Under the pieces are notes generated by a model. It was not told where the DNA came from. It made no database searches and saw nothing but the letters and a program-made list of their open reading frames with translations. From an uncultured Corynebacterium sp. (GTDB lineage Bacteria; Actinomycetota; Actinomycetes; Mycobacteriales; Mycobacteriaceae), in contig NZ_CAMQAZ010000045.1 of the NCBI RefSeq assembly GCF_946998835.1, positions 1 to 10,865 on the forward strand: a stretch of 10,865 nucleotides of DNA. Reading direction: 5' to 3'. Position numbers and translations under genes: made by a program. Of the stretch, positions 1 through 6,222 are shown piece by piece (position 1 is the first letter of the stretch; each line of letters starts with the position of its first letter).

Positions 1-88
1 ACATCTAACCCCAGCGACACGCCGAGCCAGACACACTTTTTGAGCCTTAACCCCTGCCTACCCAGGCGGCCACTACCGGAAATACAGA

Positions 89-125
89 ACCCCCGGCGCT
101 CCTACTTAAAGGAACCACCGGGGGT
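89..125 (-). terminator. Hairpin downstream of tRNA-Ser
   Basis: Bases 89-96 (ACCCCCGG) are the exact reverse complement of 118-125 (CCGGGGGT), giving an 8-bp GC-rich stem with about 21 bases between the arms. Inside it, GG/CC pairs can extend the structure. It lies 5 bases beyond the encoded CCA end of the minus-strand tRNA-Ser gene. The minus-strand sequence after the stem is only moderately T-rich (TCTGTATTT). It is therefore a plausible, not strong, intrinsic terminator of the tRNA transcript. Confidence 0.55.
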
Positions 126-130
126 CTCGT

Positions 131-221
131 TGGCGGTGACGGAGGGATTTGAACCCTCGGTACGGGGTTACCGCACAAAGCATTTCGAGTGCTTCACCTT
201 CGGCCGCTCGGACACGTCACC
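131..221 (-). tRNA. tRNA-Ser(CGA)
   Basis: Read on the minus strand, the acceptor arms GGTGACG and CGTCACC pair perfectly. They are followed by discriminator G and an encoded CCA at 133-131. The anticodon stem is AAGCA/TGCTT around loop CTCGAAA, giving anticodon CGA, which reads UCG serine codons. A long variable arm (class II tRNA) and a T arm with GGTTCAAATCC confirm a serine tRNA of the usual size, about 88 nt plus CCA. It stands alone, transcribed away from ddh. A hairpin follows its 3' end and a candidate promoter lies at 245-271. Confidence 0.96.
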
Positions 222-244
222 GCTAGAAAACGTTACAGGTAGCC

Positions 245-271
245 TCTTTATCTACCAAATCCCCAGGTCAA
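245..271 (-). promoter_or_regulatory. Candidate promoter of tRNA-Ser
   Basis: On the minus strand a -35-like TTGACC (271-266) is followed after 15 bases by TAAAGA (250-245). Transcription would start about 16 bases before the mature tRNA 5' end. The spacer is short. A rival reading is TTGGTA (-35), 17 bases, then TAACGT ending 8 bases before the tRNA, which would start the RNA almost at its mature end. Either choice is inference from consensus similarity. Confidence 0.35.
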
Positions 272-333
272 GACACACACCCCACCTTTCTGACAGCTCA
301 CGCGACCGATCTCAGTCACCCGGCCGGCGCAAT

Positions 334-370
334 CAAGCTCCTCTGACCGCGCCAAGCTCCTCTGACCGCG
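334..370. repeat. Tandem repeat, 18-bp unit, period 19
   Basis: The unit CAAGCTCCTCTGACCGCG occurs at 334-351 and again, identically, at 353-370. The following 30 bases contain looser echoes (CAGACCACTC). This looks like a recent short duplication in non-coding DNA; no function is suggested by position. Confidence 0.85.
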
Positions 371-542
371 TCAACTGCTCGAACCACTCAGACCACTCGC
401 CCCTAAAGCCACCGCACCATCCGGACCAGTCCGCCCTAGCCGAGGTAGCCAAAGCCTGCTGAGATATGAAGGAATAGTCTGTAGCTTGAAATCTAGAAAC
501 TAAAACACGGAAAGTGCAGCCACACAGAAAGGGTTCTCCTTC

Positions 543-1523
543 ATGATTCGTTCCGCCATCATCGGCTACGGCAACTTGGGCCGTAGCGTCGAAAAGGTCA
601 TCGCTGACCAGCCGGACATGGAGCTCGTCGGCGTTTTCTCCCGCCGCGATTCGCTGGACACGGAGGCCCGCGTACTCCCGGCGGCGGATGTCGAAAAGTA
701 CCGCGACGAGGTAGATATCCTGTTCGTGTGCCTCGGCTCGGCTACCGATGTCCCAGAGCAGGCCCCAGAATTGGCAAAGAGCTTTACGACGGTCGACACC
801 TACGACAACCACCACGAGATTCCGAAGCACCGTGCGGCCATGGACGCTGCCGCCCGCGAAGGTGGCAACATCGCAATGATTTCGACCGGTTGGGATCCGG
901 GCCTGTTCTCCCTGAACCGCGTCCTGGGCACCGCTATTTTGCCGGGTGCGGACCAGATGACCTTCTGGGGCCCAGGCCTGTCGCAGGGTCACTCCGACGC
1001 TGTGCGTCGCGTGCCGGGAGTGAAGAAGGGTGTCCAGTACACCAAGCCAAACCCAGAGGCCATCGAGGCCGTAAAGAAGGGCGAGGGCGCAGACCTGAAG
1101 GGTAACGAGTGCCACCTGCGCCACTGCTTCGTCGTCGCTGAGGAAACCGGCGACGCCGACGAGGACGCCAAGCTCAAGGAGCAGATTCGCGAAACTATCG
1201 TGACCATGCCGGATTACTTTGCTCCTTACGAGACCATCGTGGACTTCATCTCCGAGGAGGAGTTCGAGCGCGATCACCAGGGTATGCCGCACGGCGGCCA
1301 GGTCATTACCCGCGGCCAGGCTGGCACCTCCGGTCACGTCATCGAGTTCGGCCTCGGGCTGGAGCGCAACCCCGACTTCACCGCAGCTGTCCAGGTTGCC
1401 TACGGTCGCGCTGCTTACCGTCTGAAGCAGGCCGGCGAGACCGGTGCCCGCACCGTCTTCGAGATTGCCCCGTACCTACTGTCCACAGAACCGCTGGATG
1501 ATTTGGTGGCGCAGAAGCTGTAG
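543..1523 (+). CDS. ddh: meso-diaminopimelate D-dehydrogenase
   Basis: NADPH-dependent cytosolic enzyme that reductively aminates L-2-amino-6-oxopimelate (tetrahydrodipicolinate) with ammonia to meso-diaminopimelate. It is the one-step branch of lysine and peptidoglycan precursor synthesis known from C. glutamicum. The 326 residues match the family length of about 320. Visible motifs: dinucleotide-binding GYGNLG (8-13), FSRR (32-35), DTYDNH (85-90), STGWDPG (114-120), GPGLSQGHSD (143-152), MPHGG (248-252) and RNPDF (275-279), all collinear with the C. glutamicum protein as I remember it. A slightly longer acidic stretch at about 200-215 accounts for the extra length. The ATG is supported by AAAGG at 528-532, 10 bases upstream, and the Rossmann motif begins at the expected distance. 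The gene is monocistronic, ending in a strong terminator at 1603-1652. Long reverse-strand frames over it are shadows. Confidence 0.97.
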   Translation: MIRSAIIGYGNLGRSVEKVIADQPDMELVGVFSRRDSLDTEARVLPAADVEKYRDEVDILFVCLGSATDVPEQAPELAKSFTTVDTYDNHHEIPKHRAAMDAAAREGGNIAMISTGWDPGLFSLNRVLGTAILPGADQMTFWGPGLSQGHSDAVRRVPGVKKGVQYTKPNPEAIEAVKKGEGADLKGNECHLRHCFVVAEETGDADEDAKLKEQIRETIVTMPDYFAPYETIVDFISEEEFERDHQGMPHGGQVITRGQAGTSGHVIEFGLGLERNPDFTAAVQVAYGRAAYRLKQAGETGARTVFEIAPYLLSTEPLDDLVAQKL

Positions 1524-1602
1524 TCACTCCACCGTGCACAGCCAGGCGCACGGCTTAAAAACGGGCATCACCGCCAACAGCTGACCATCGAAACACAAAG
1601 AG

Positions 1603-1652
1603 CCCCAGCCATCTCCGCACATCAGAAGCGGAAATGGCTGGGGTTATTTCTT
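1603..1652. terminator. Bidirectional terminator between ddh and csbD
   Basis: Arms 1603-1618 and 1628-1643 pair over 16 positions with a single mismatch. The core is CCCCAGCCAT/ATGGCTGGGG and the loop is about 9 bases. On the plus strand the stem is followed by TTATTTCTT (ddh side); on the minus strand by CTCTTTGTGTTT (csbD side). It can therefore end both convergent transcripts. A weaker hairpin (1532-1537 with 1548-1553) lies closer to the ddh stop but lacks a T run. Confidence 0.88.
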
Positions 1653-1686
1653 ACCTAAGGGAAAAAACCTTAAGGGCTAACAAGCT

Positions 1687-1875
1687 TTACTTGTCGGTCA
1701 GCTTGCCCAGGGTCTCAGTAGCCTTGTCCTTCAGGTCCTCAGCACCCTGCTTGACCTTGGACGCAGCCTGCTCGCCCTTGCCCTGGTTTGCCAGGTCCTC
1801 GTTGCCAACGGCGTCGCCAGCAGCTTCCTTAACCTTGCCGCCCAGCTCGTCGGCCTTGTTCTGCAGCTCGCTCAT
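1687..1875 (-). CDS. CsbD-like small stress protein
   Basis: A 62-residue, highly charged, Lys/Glu/Ala-rich protein with no signal peptide or membrane segment. The arrangement NKADELGGKVKEAAG near the N-terminus, then NEDLANQGKGEQAASKVKQ, is typical of the CsbD family (named after B. subtilis csbD, a sigma-B-controlled gene). Family members are small, probably largely helical or disordered proteins made under general stress; their molecular role is unknown. The start is secure: a perfect GGAGG (1888-1884) lies 8 bases before the ATG. A TANANT-type -10 hexamer lies 28-33 bases upstream of the start. The gene stands alone between the bidirectional terminator and the tadA operon. The strong ribosome binding site suggests high expression when induced. 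Confidence 0.9.
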   Translation of the reverse strand: MSELQNKADELGGKVKEAAGDAVGNEDLANQGKGEQAASKVKQGAEDLKDKATETLGKLTDK

Positions 1876-1902
1876 AATGTAAGCCTCCTATGTAAACGAC
1901 TT

Positions 1903-1908
1903 AATCTA
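1903..1908 (-). promoter_or_regulatory. Candidate -10 element of csbD-like gene
   Basis: TAGATT on the minus strand fits the corynebacterial -10 pattern TANANT. It would start a transcript about 20-25 bases before the ATG, just ahead of the GGAGG ribosome binding site. No clear -35 is seen 16-18 bases upstream. I see no obvious sigma-B-type GTTT...GGGTA pair either, so the stress sigma factor cannot be named. Confidence 0.4.
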
Positions 1909-2012
1909 TTTCAATAGAGCCACCGTCTAGCAGCTCCACTGGTTCCGACGGTACGTGAAAATGAAGGTCCGGCACGGACACAGCGGGAATCGTAACCCAA
2001 CTGTAATACCGC

Positions 2013-2579
2013 TCATGCTCCCGACTGTCGCTGCCTTTCGAAGAATTCCCGCAGGTAAACAGAGCATTCGTCGGCAAGCACACCGCCGCGCACCTGCGGC
2101 GTGAACGCGTGGGCCGGATCTCGGATGACGTCAGCGATGGAGCCGCACGCGCCGGTTTTGGGCGACCACGCACCGAAAACCACGCGCCCCACGCGCCCCA
2201 TGACACACGCTCCGGCACACATCACACACGGCTCGAGCGTCACCACCAGTGTGCACTGCTCCAACCGCCAACCATCGCCGACGGCGCGGGTGGCCTCACG
2301 CAGCGCGATGACTTCGGCGTGGGCAAGCGGGTCCCCATCCGCTTCCCGACGGTTCGAGCCCCGGCCCACAACCCTGCCCTCGGCATCCACGACCACCGCT
2401 CCCACCGGGACATCCCCGGGTGCCGTGTAAGCAGCTTCGGCAATAGCCAGACGCATCCACTCCTCGTCGAGAATGTCCTGTTCGCGACGAGGAAGAGCAC
2501 TTGGCCGACCAGTTGGCTGGCCGGCCGCACGGTCGGTTGGCCGCTCGGTCAGATGACCTTTTTCAGGGTTAGTCGTCAT
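2013..2579 (-). CDS. tadA: tRNA-specific adenosine deaminase TadA
   Basis: Zinc-dependent deaminase that converts adenosine 34 to inosine in tRNA-Arg(ACG); that substrate tRNA is itself encoded at 6542-6614. In the 188-residue reading the zinc site is HAE (His87, catalytic Glu89) plus PCVMC (Cys118, Cys121), preceded by VPVGAVVV and followed by the family's GxxSPKTGACGS-like loop. I chose ATG 2579, which overlaps the upstream stop codon (ATGACGACTAA), because the conserved EEWMRLAIAEA helix begins before the next ATG (2456). Between 2579 and that helix I see no other ATG, GTG or TTG in frame. This leaves a Pro/Arg/Thr-rich, probably unstructured N-terminal tail of about 35 residues not usual for TadA. 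The alternative start at 2456 would give 147 residues and lose the first conserved residues. Translational coupling to the upstream gene is likely. Confidence 0.93.
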   Translation of the reverse strand: MTTNPEKGHLTERPTDRAAGQPTGRPSALPRREQDILDEEWMRLAIAEAAYTAPGDVPVGAVVVDAEGRVVGRGSNRREADGDPLAHAEVIALREATRAVGDGWRLEQCTLVVTLEPCVMCAGACVMGRVGRVVFGAWSPKTGACGSIADVIRDPAHAFTPQVRGGVLADECSVYLREFFERQRQSGA

Positions 2580-3126
2580 AGGGGTCGTAGTCGTCATCAT
2601 CGCCGTCATAATCCAGGTCGGCGACATCGGCGAGCTCCTCGGCACACCCCAACTCCTCGGCGATGGCCAAGAGCTGCTCGGAGGCCCACAGCGACTGGTC
2701 ATCGCAGATGGAGGACAGCACCTCCTCCGAACAGCCCAGGTCAGCAAGGATATCCATGTCGCCTTCGGCCCAGGCATCGACGTCGTCAAGCTCGTCTTCA
2801 TCAATGTCGGGGATGTCCAGATCCAACTCGTCGAAGACATCGGCCGCAATGTCGTCGGTGACGGCGGCGGTGGCGTCGGAAAGCACTACGCGCAGCGACC
2901 CCACTCCCTGGCGCACGAGAATGAAGTAGTCGTCGTCGATGTTGAGCATTCCGACAGCGGCGCGTTCCGAGCGCAGATTGCGCAGCGCTTGTGCAGCGTC
3001 AGCGAGCGAATCGGTGGCGTCGTCCCCGAGGTCGACGACGCGCCAACCGCGCTCCCCCATAGTTACGGCAACCGCGAAGGAGCGGTCGTCATCGGAGGTG
3101 TATCCCCCTGAAAAGGTCGTGCTCAT
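2569..3126 (-). CDS. tRNA adenosine deaminase-associated protein
   Basis: A 185-residue acidic protein, usually found directly before tadA in actinobacteria and named only for that association; biochemical function unknown. It starts MSTTFSGGYTSDDDRSFAVAV. A middle part (ERGWRVVDLGDD..., then MLNIDDDYFILVRQG) looks like a small alpha/beta fold, and a helical region (LLAIAEELGCAEELADVADLD) is followed by a tail of nearly pure Asp/Tyr. There is no signal peptide or membrane segment. I chose ATG 3126 over the in-frame ATG at 3216: the extra 30 residues are Arg-rich and not family-like, and would overlap the divergent tyrA. A TAGCGT hexamer 8 bases before the ATG suggests a leaderless mRNA. The last codons overlap the tadA start by 11 bases, so the two proteins are probably made together. 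Confidence 0.88.
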   Translation of the reverse strand: MSTTFSGGYTSDDDRSFAVAVTMGERGWRVVDLGDDATDSLADAAQALRNLRSERAAVGMLNIDDDYFILVRQGVGSLRVVLSDATAAVTDDIAADVFDELDLDIPDIDEDELDDVDAWAEGDMDILADLGCSEEVLSSICDDQSLWASEQLLAIAEELGCAEELADVADLDYDGDDDDYDPYDD

Positions 3127-3134
3127 AACCCACA

Positions 3135-3164
3135 ACGCTAGTCGCTGTATGTCATGCTTGTCAG
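3135..3164 (-). promoter_or_regulatory. Candidate promoter of the tadA operon, leaderless type
   Basis: On the minus strand CTGACA (3164-3159) is separated by 18 bases from TAGCGT (3140-3135), which ends 8 bases before the ATG at 3126. Transcription would then begin at or within about two bases of the start codon. No Shine-Dalgarno sequence is visible before this ATG, which agrees with a leaderless message. The hexamer deviates from TANANT at one position. Confidence 0.45.
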
Positions 3165-4190
3165 GTGAGCAATTTCGAGTCCCCCTCCCCTGCTTCGTCC
3201 TCCCTGTCAGCCGCACAGCTGCCCGCGGTATGCATCCTCGGTCTGGGCCTCATCGGTGGCTCCATGATGCGCGATCTGCGGGCTCACAACGTCGAATGCT
3301 TCGGTTGGAATCGTTCGTCCACAACGGTCGAGGAAGCCACGAAGGAGGGATTCGATGCCAGCACGGATCTTCAGGCCACTCTCGAACGCGCTGAGGCCAG
3401 CCGTGCACTCATCGTGATTGGCACCCCCATGACGGCCGTCGGCGCGATGCTCGACGCCATCAACAAGCACGCCCCCAGCTGTGGCATCACGGATGTGGTC
3501 TCCGTGAAGGCCGCCGTCGCCGCTGAGGTCACCGCGCGTGGGATGGAGGAACGCTTCGTCGGCGCGCACCCGATGGCGGGTTCGGCGCAGGCGGGCTGGT
3601 CCGCCACGCTCGAAGGGCTTTTCGACGGCGCCCCCTGGGTCATCACCTACGACCTGGCAGCTGCTGCCGACGCTGCGGGCGAGCCAGTCCCGGAGCGCTG
3701 GATTGAGGTCTTTTCGCAGGTAGCAAACCTGGGCGCGGCGCTCGGCAGCCAGCTCATCCCAGCGCTGAGCGATCACCACGATGCCAGCGTCGCCCGCATC
3801 TCCCACATGCCACACCTGGCGGCCTACGCCATTGCTGCCGCTGGTGAAGCCGGAGGCCCCCTGGCTATCTCGCTGGCGGCCGGTTCTTTCCGCGATTGCA
3901 CCCGCGTGGCCGCCGCCGCTCCCGACATGGTCATGTCCTGGTGCGAGAACAACACCGAACCCGTGCTCGCCGCGCTTGACGACGTCATCGAGCGTCTCAC
4001 CGCCGCCCGCACACAGTTGGCCACCGAGGGAACCGCTATGGACCTGGCTAAAGTCGGCCAGATTTCCCGTGTCCGCTACGAGGCCCGCCCCGCTCACCGC
4101 CCGATTTTCCGACTGCGCGTTGGCGAGGGCGACTGGATTAATCAGTTGAAGTTGGCCGAAAACGTCGGCGGGCAGGTAGATATGTTCTAG
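3165..4190 (+). CDS. tyrA: Prephenate/arogenate dehydrogenase
   Basis: Oxidative decarboxylation step of tyrosine synthesis, on prephenate or L-arogenate, in the cytosol. The C. glutamicum enzyme is reported to prefer arogenate, so that substrate is likely but not provable here. In 341 residues: nucleotide-binding CILGLGLIGGS (23-33), IGTPM (85-89), DVVSVKAA (110-117), GAHPMAGS (133-140) with the expected catalytic His135, HHDASVARISHMPH (204-217), and SFRDCTRVA (241-249) with the substrate-binding Arg region. There is no ACT domain or fused chorismate mutase. The start is GTG, the first usable codon before the Rossmann fold; the first 20 residues are Ser/Pro-rich and not conserved. No good Shine-Dalgarno is seen. 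Next in line, 9 bp on, is a CoA-transferase-like gene, so the two are probably cotranscribed. Long antisense frames are shadows. Confidence 0.94.
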   Translation: MSNFESPSPASSSLSAAQLPAVCILGLGLIGGSMMRDLRAHNVECFGWNRSSTTVEEATKEGFDASTDLQATLERAEASRALIVIGTPMTAVGAMLDAINKHAPSCGITDVVSVKAAVAAEVTARGMEERFVGAHPMAGSAQAGWSATLEGLFDGAPWVITYDLAAAADAAGEPVPERWIEVFSQVANLGAALGSQLIPALSDHHDASVARISHMPHLAAYAIAAAGEAGGPLAISLAAGSFRDCTRVAAAAPDMVMSWCENNTEPVLAALDDVIERLTAARTQLATEGTAMDLAKVGQISRVRYEARPAHRPIFRLRVGEGDWINQLKLAENVGGQVDMF

Positions 4191-4199
4191 TGTGGAACT

Positions 4200-5048
4200 A
4201 TGTTTTCCACCGAGCTGCATACCAGCCTCGCAGGCATCACTGTCGTCAACTTCGCTATTAACGTGCCAGGGCCACTGGCCGCACAGTACTTGGGCCAGCT
4301 AGGCGCCCGGGTGATTAAAGTCGAGCCACCAACGGGCGACCCACTCGGAGCCTTCGGCCGCCCTTGGTACGAAGCTATGTCCGCCGGTCACGAGATTATC
4401 CAGGCAGACTTGAAGAGCGATGAGGGCCGCGCACAGTTAAGCTCCCTGATCGACGAGGCCGACGTGGTCATCACCTCGGTTCGTCCCTCCGCGCTGGAGC
4501 GCATGGGGCTGGCAGGCCTCCACGAGCGCCCAAATGGGCCGGTGCACATCGACATCGTCGGCGACACCGAAGCTCCGGAAACCCCCGGCCACGACCTGAC
4601 CTACCAGGCAGAGGCCGGAACCCTCACACCTCCGGCCATGCCGCCGGTGCTGTTGGGCGACATCCTGGGCGCACACTTTGCAGTCACCGCTGCCCTTGCC
4701 GGGTTGATTAAGCGGGCAGGTGCTGGGGCGGACGTCGTAAAGCATTCTGGTTTGCACTGCCGAATCGGTTTGAAGCAAGCCGGTGAGGCCGGTGCTGCGC
4801 CGCTGAAGTACGGCATGACGGTGCCTGGCGGGCTGCTCGGTGGCGGACTGTGGGCGTATGGACTCTACCCCAGCGCCGACGGCTATGTGGCCGTGGCTGC
4901 GCTGGAGCCGCACTTCGCCGCCGCCCTGACGGAGGCCACGGGTGCAAGCAATCGCGAGGAACTTGCAGCCTTCCTCAGCGAACGCACCAACGCCGAAATC
5001 ATGCAGCTGGCCAGCGAAAAGGCGCTGCCGCTGGCTGCGGTGGAGTAA
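4200..5048 (+). CDS. Short family III CoA-transferase-like protein (CaiB/BaiF)
   Basis: It resembles the CaiB/BaiF, alpha-methylacyl-CoA racemase group, which moves CoA between carboxylic acids or epimerises 2-methylacyl-CoAs; the substrate here is unknown. Visible in 282 residues: the N-terminal VPGPLAAQYLGQLGARVIKVE (22-42) with GDPLG (46-50), ADLKSDEG (69-76), SVRPSALERMGL (93-104), GHDLTYQA (130-137), GDILGAHFAV (153-162), where Asp154 is the best candidate for the catalytic aspartate, and YPSADGYVAVAALEPHF (223-239). Full-size relatives have about 360-400 residues. This one ends at LPLAAVE, where homologues continue with 50 or more residues that complete the interlocked dimer. It also lacks the usual Gly-rich segment before GHD. 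The stop is clean. ATG 4200 follows tyrA by 9 bp with only a weak GTGGA in front. It could be a specialised short subfamily or a decayed copy. Confidence 0.82.
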   Translation: MFSTELHTSLAGITVVNFAINVPGPLAAQYLGQLGARVIKVEPPTGDPLGAFGRPWYEAMSAGHEIIQADLKSDEGRAQLSSLIDEADVVITSVRPSALERMGLAGLHERPNGPVHIDIVGDTEAPETPGHDLTYQAEAGTLTPPAMPPVLLGDILGAHFAVTAALAGLIKRAGAGADVVKHSGLHCRIGLKQAGEAGAAPLKYGMTVPGGLLGGGLWAYGLYPSADGYVAVAALEPHFAAALTEATGASNREELAAFLSERTNAEIMQLASEKALPLAAVE

Positions 5049-5110
5049 CAGGGCAGCTTAGGGCTGCGCGCCTCGAGGTAATCCTGGGCCTGGCCCCTTA
5101 CGCGCTCAGC

Positions 5111-6100
5111 CTACGCACTCAGCCCCACGGCCTCCGCGGTGAGCTCCACGGAGCGCAGGCGGTCGGGCACCTTCAACGAGTGGTGAGCCACAATCAGCTC
5201 ATCCGCCGTCGAGTACTCACCGAACTGCGCAATCTGCTCACGTACCTGCGCCACCGTGCCGACGGCCGTGTGGCGGAACATATTCTGCACCTGGCGGCCC
5301 TGCGGGGTATCCATCAGAATCTCCGCCTCATCGTCGGTGAGGTGATGCCCACCGCGGCTGAGGAACCGCCGGACCATATTCCTGCGGGTAGCAAAGTACT
5401 GCTGCTGCGCGTCCTCTTCGCTTTCCGACGCAATCACGTTCATAGCCGCAAATGCGTATGGCTTATCCAGCTGCTCTGAGGGCTGGAACTGCTCGCGGTA
5501 GACCGCGATGGCATCGAGAAGCGCGTCCGGCGCGAAGTGTGAAGCAAATGCGTACGGCAAGCCGAGTGCCGCTGCGAGCTGAGCACCAAACAGCGAGGAG
5601 CCCAGAATGTACAGCGGCACATGGGTGCCGCGGCCCGGAATCGCGTTGATGCCCTTAATCAGCGACTCGTCGGAGAGGTAACCGCGCAGCTCCTGCACAT
5701 CCTGCGGGAAGGAATCGGAAGAGCGCGGGTCACGACGCAGCGCACGCATAGTGGCCTGGTCCGTGCCCGGCGCGCGACCAAGCCCCAGCTCGATGCGATC
5801 CGGATACAGATTCGCGAGCGTGCCGAACTGCTCCGCGACCGTCAGCGGTGCATGATTCGGCAGCATGACGCCGCCGGAGCCGAGGGTGATGCTCTCGGTT
5901 TTTGCAGCCACGGCTGCGATAAGAACTGCCGGCGACGAGGACGCGATGGAGTTCATATTGTGGTGCTCTGCGTACCAAATACGCTGATAACCAACCTTTT
6001 CCGCAGTCTGCGCCAAATCGATGGAGCCTTGCAGGGCATCGGCATGGGACTGCCCCGAGGCTACGGTCGCTAGGTCAAGAATGGACTCAGTACGAATCAT
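5111..6100 (-). CDS. Luciferase-like flavin-dependent monooxygenase/oxidoreductase
   Basis: A 329-residue bacterial luciferase-like (LLM) TIM-barrel protein, expected to use reduced flavin (FMNH2 or F420-like cofactor) on an unknown small substrate in the cytosol. Hallmarks of the 'group 1' luciferase-like branch are the N-terminal SILDLATV, IWYAEHHNM (41-49), SGGVMLPNHAPL (75-86), AEQFGTLANLYPDRIELGLGRAPG (89-112) and LGSSLFGAQLAAALGLPYAFA (166-186). Length is normal for that group. I chose ATG 6100 because homologues start close to SILDL; the frame stays open to 6361, but that extension is Arg/Pro/His-rich and overlaps a G-rich repeat. TACACT lies 8 bases before the ATG and no Shine-Dalgarno is clear, suggesting a leaderless mRNA. 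It converges with the preceding gene across 62 bp without a strong intrinsic terminator; only a 5-bp stem is seen at 5053-5067. Confidence 0.9.
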   Translation of the reverse strand: MIRTESILDLATVASGQSHADALQGSIDLAQTAEKVGYQRIWYAEHHNMNSIASSSPAVLIAAVAAKTESITLGSGGVMLPNHAPLTVAEQFGTLANLYPDRIELGLGRAPGTDQATMRALRRDPRSSDSFPQDVQELRGYLSDESLIKGINAIPGRGTHVPLYILGSSLFGAQLAAALGLPYAFASHFAPDALLDAIAVYREQFQPSEQLDKPYAFAAMNVIASESEEDAQQQYFATRRNMVRRFLSRGGHHLTDDEAEILMDTPQGRQVQNMFRHTAVGTVAQVREQIAQFGEYSTADELIVAHHSLKVPDRLRSVELTAEAVGLSA

Positions 6101-6108
6101 GGTTCCAC

Positions 6109-6114
6109 AGTGTA
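6109..6114 (-). promoter_or_regulatory. Candidate -10 of the LLM oxidoreductase gene, leaderless type
   Basis: TACACT on the minus strand fits TANANT and ends exactly 8 bases before the ATG at 6100, the same spacing as for the tadA operon. No recognisable -35 lies 16-18 bases upstream (ACTCGCAA), which is common for corynebacterial promoters. Confidence 0.5.
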
Positions 6115-6190
6115 GACCGTTATGCGGATATTGCGAGTTTGAGATGTTTCGAATACTGAGGCGCTGGAGTCTGGGGTTTGGGGTGGCTCG

Positions 6191-6222
6191 TGGGTGGACG
6201 GGCTCATGGGTGGACGGGCTCA
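6191..6222. repeat. 16-bp tandem repeat, G-rich
   Basis: TGGGTGGACGGGCTCA occurs twice, perfectly, at 6191-6206 and 6207-6222, followed by a partial third copy (TGGGTG). With the next 40 bases it forms a plus-strand run of GGG tracts separated by 5-base loops, fitting the simple G-quadruplex pattern. It sits about 80-110 bp upstream of the LLM -10 element, with the G-rich strand being the template for that gene's transcript direction. Confidence 0.88.

Larger units (their letters stand above)
222..542. other. Intergenic region between tRNA-Ser and ddh
   Basis: These 321 bases separate two divergent genes. They contain the candidate tRNA-Ser promoter, a 19-bp tandem repeat (334-370) and an A-rich stretch before ddh (about 465-515). 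I see no convincing -35/-10 pair for ddh: TTGAAA at 486-491 has no good partner at 16-18 bases. An open frame crosses the region on the plus strand (40-462), but it also runs through the tRNA gene and has no coding-like character. Confidence 0.6.

Noticed and set aside
40..462. A 140-codon plus-strand open frame at the left edge
   Set aside because: It reads through the tRNA-Ser gene and a tandem repeat, and its translation is low-complexity.
333..1337. A 334-codon open frame opposite ddh
   Set aside because: It is antisense to a clearly recognised gene, has no conserved motif and runs on into the non-coding repeat region.
3207..4220. A 337-codon open frame opposite tyrA
   Set aside because: This is the same shadow effect; it crosses the end of tyrA and the start of the next gene and shows no domain.
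5053..5067. Terminator between the convergent CoA-transferase and LLM genes
   Set aside because: Only a 5-bp stem (GCAGC/GCTGC) without a T tract; too weak to call.
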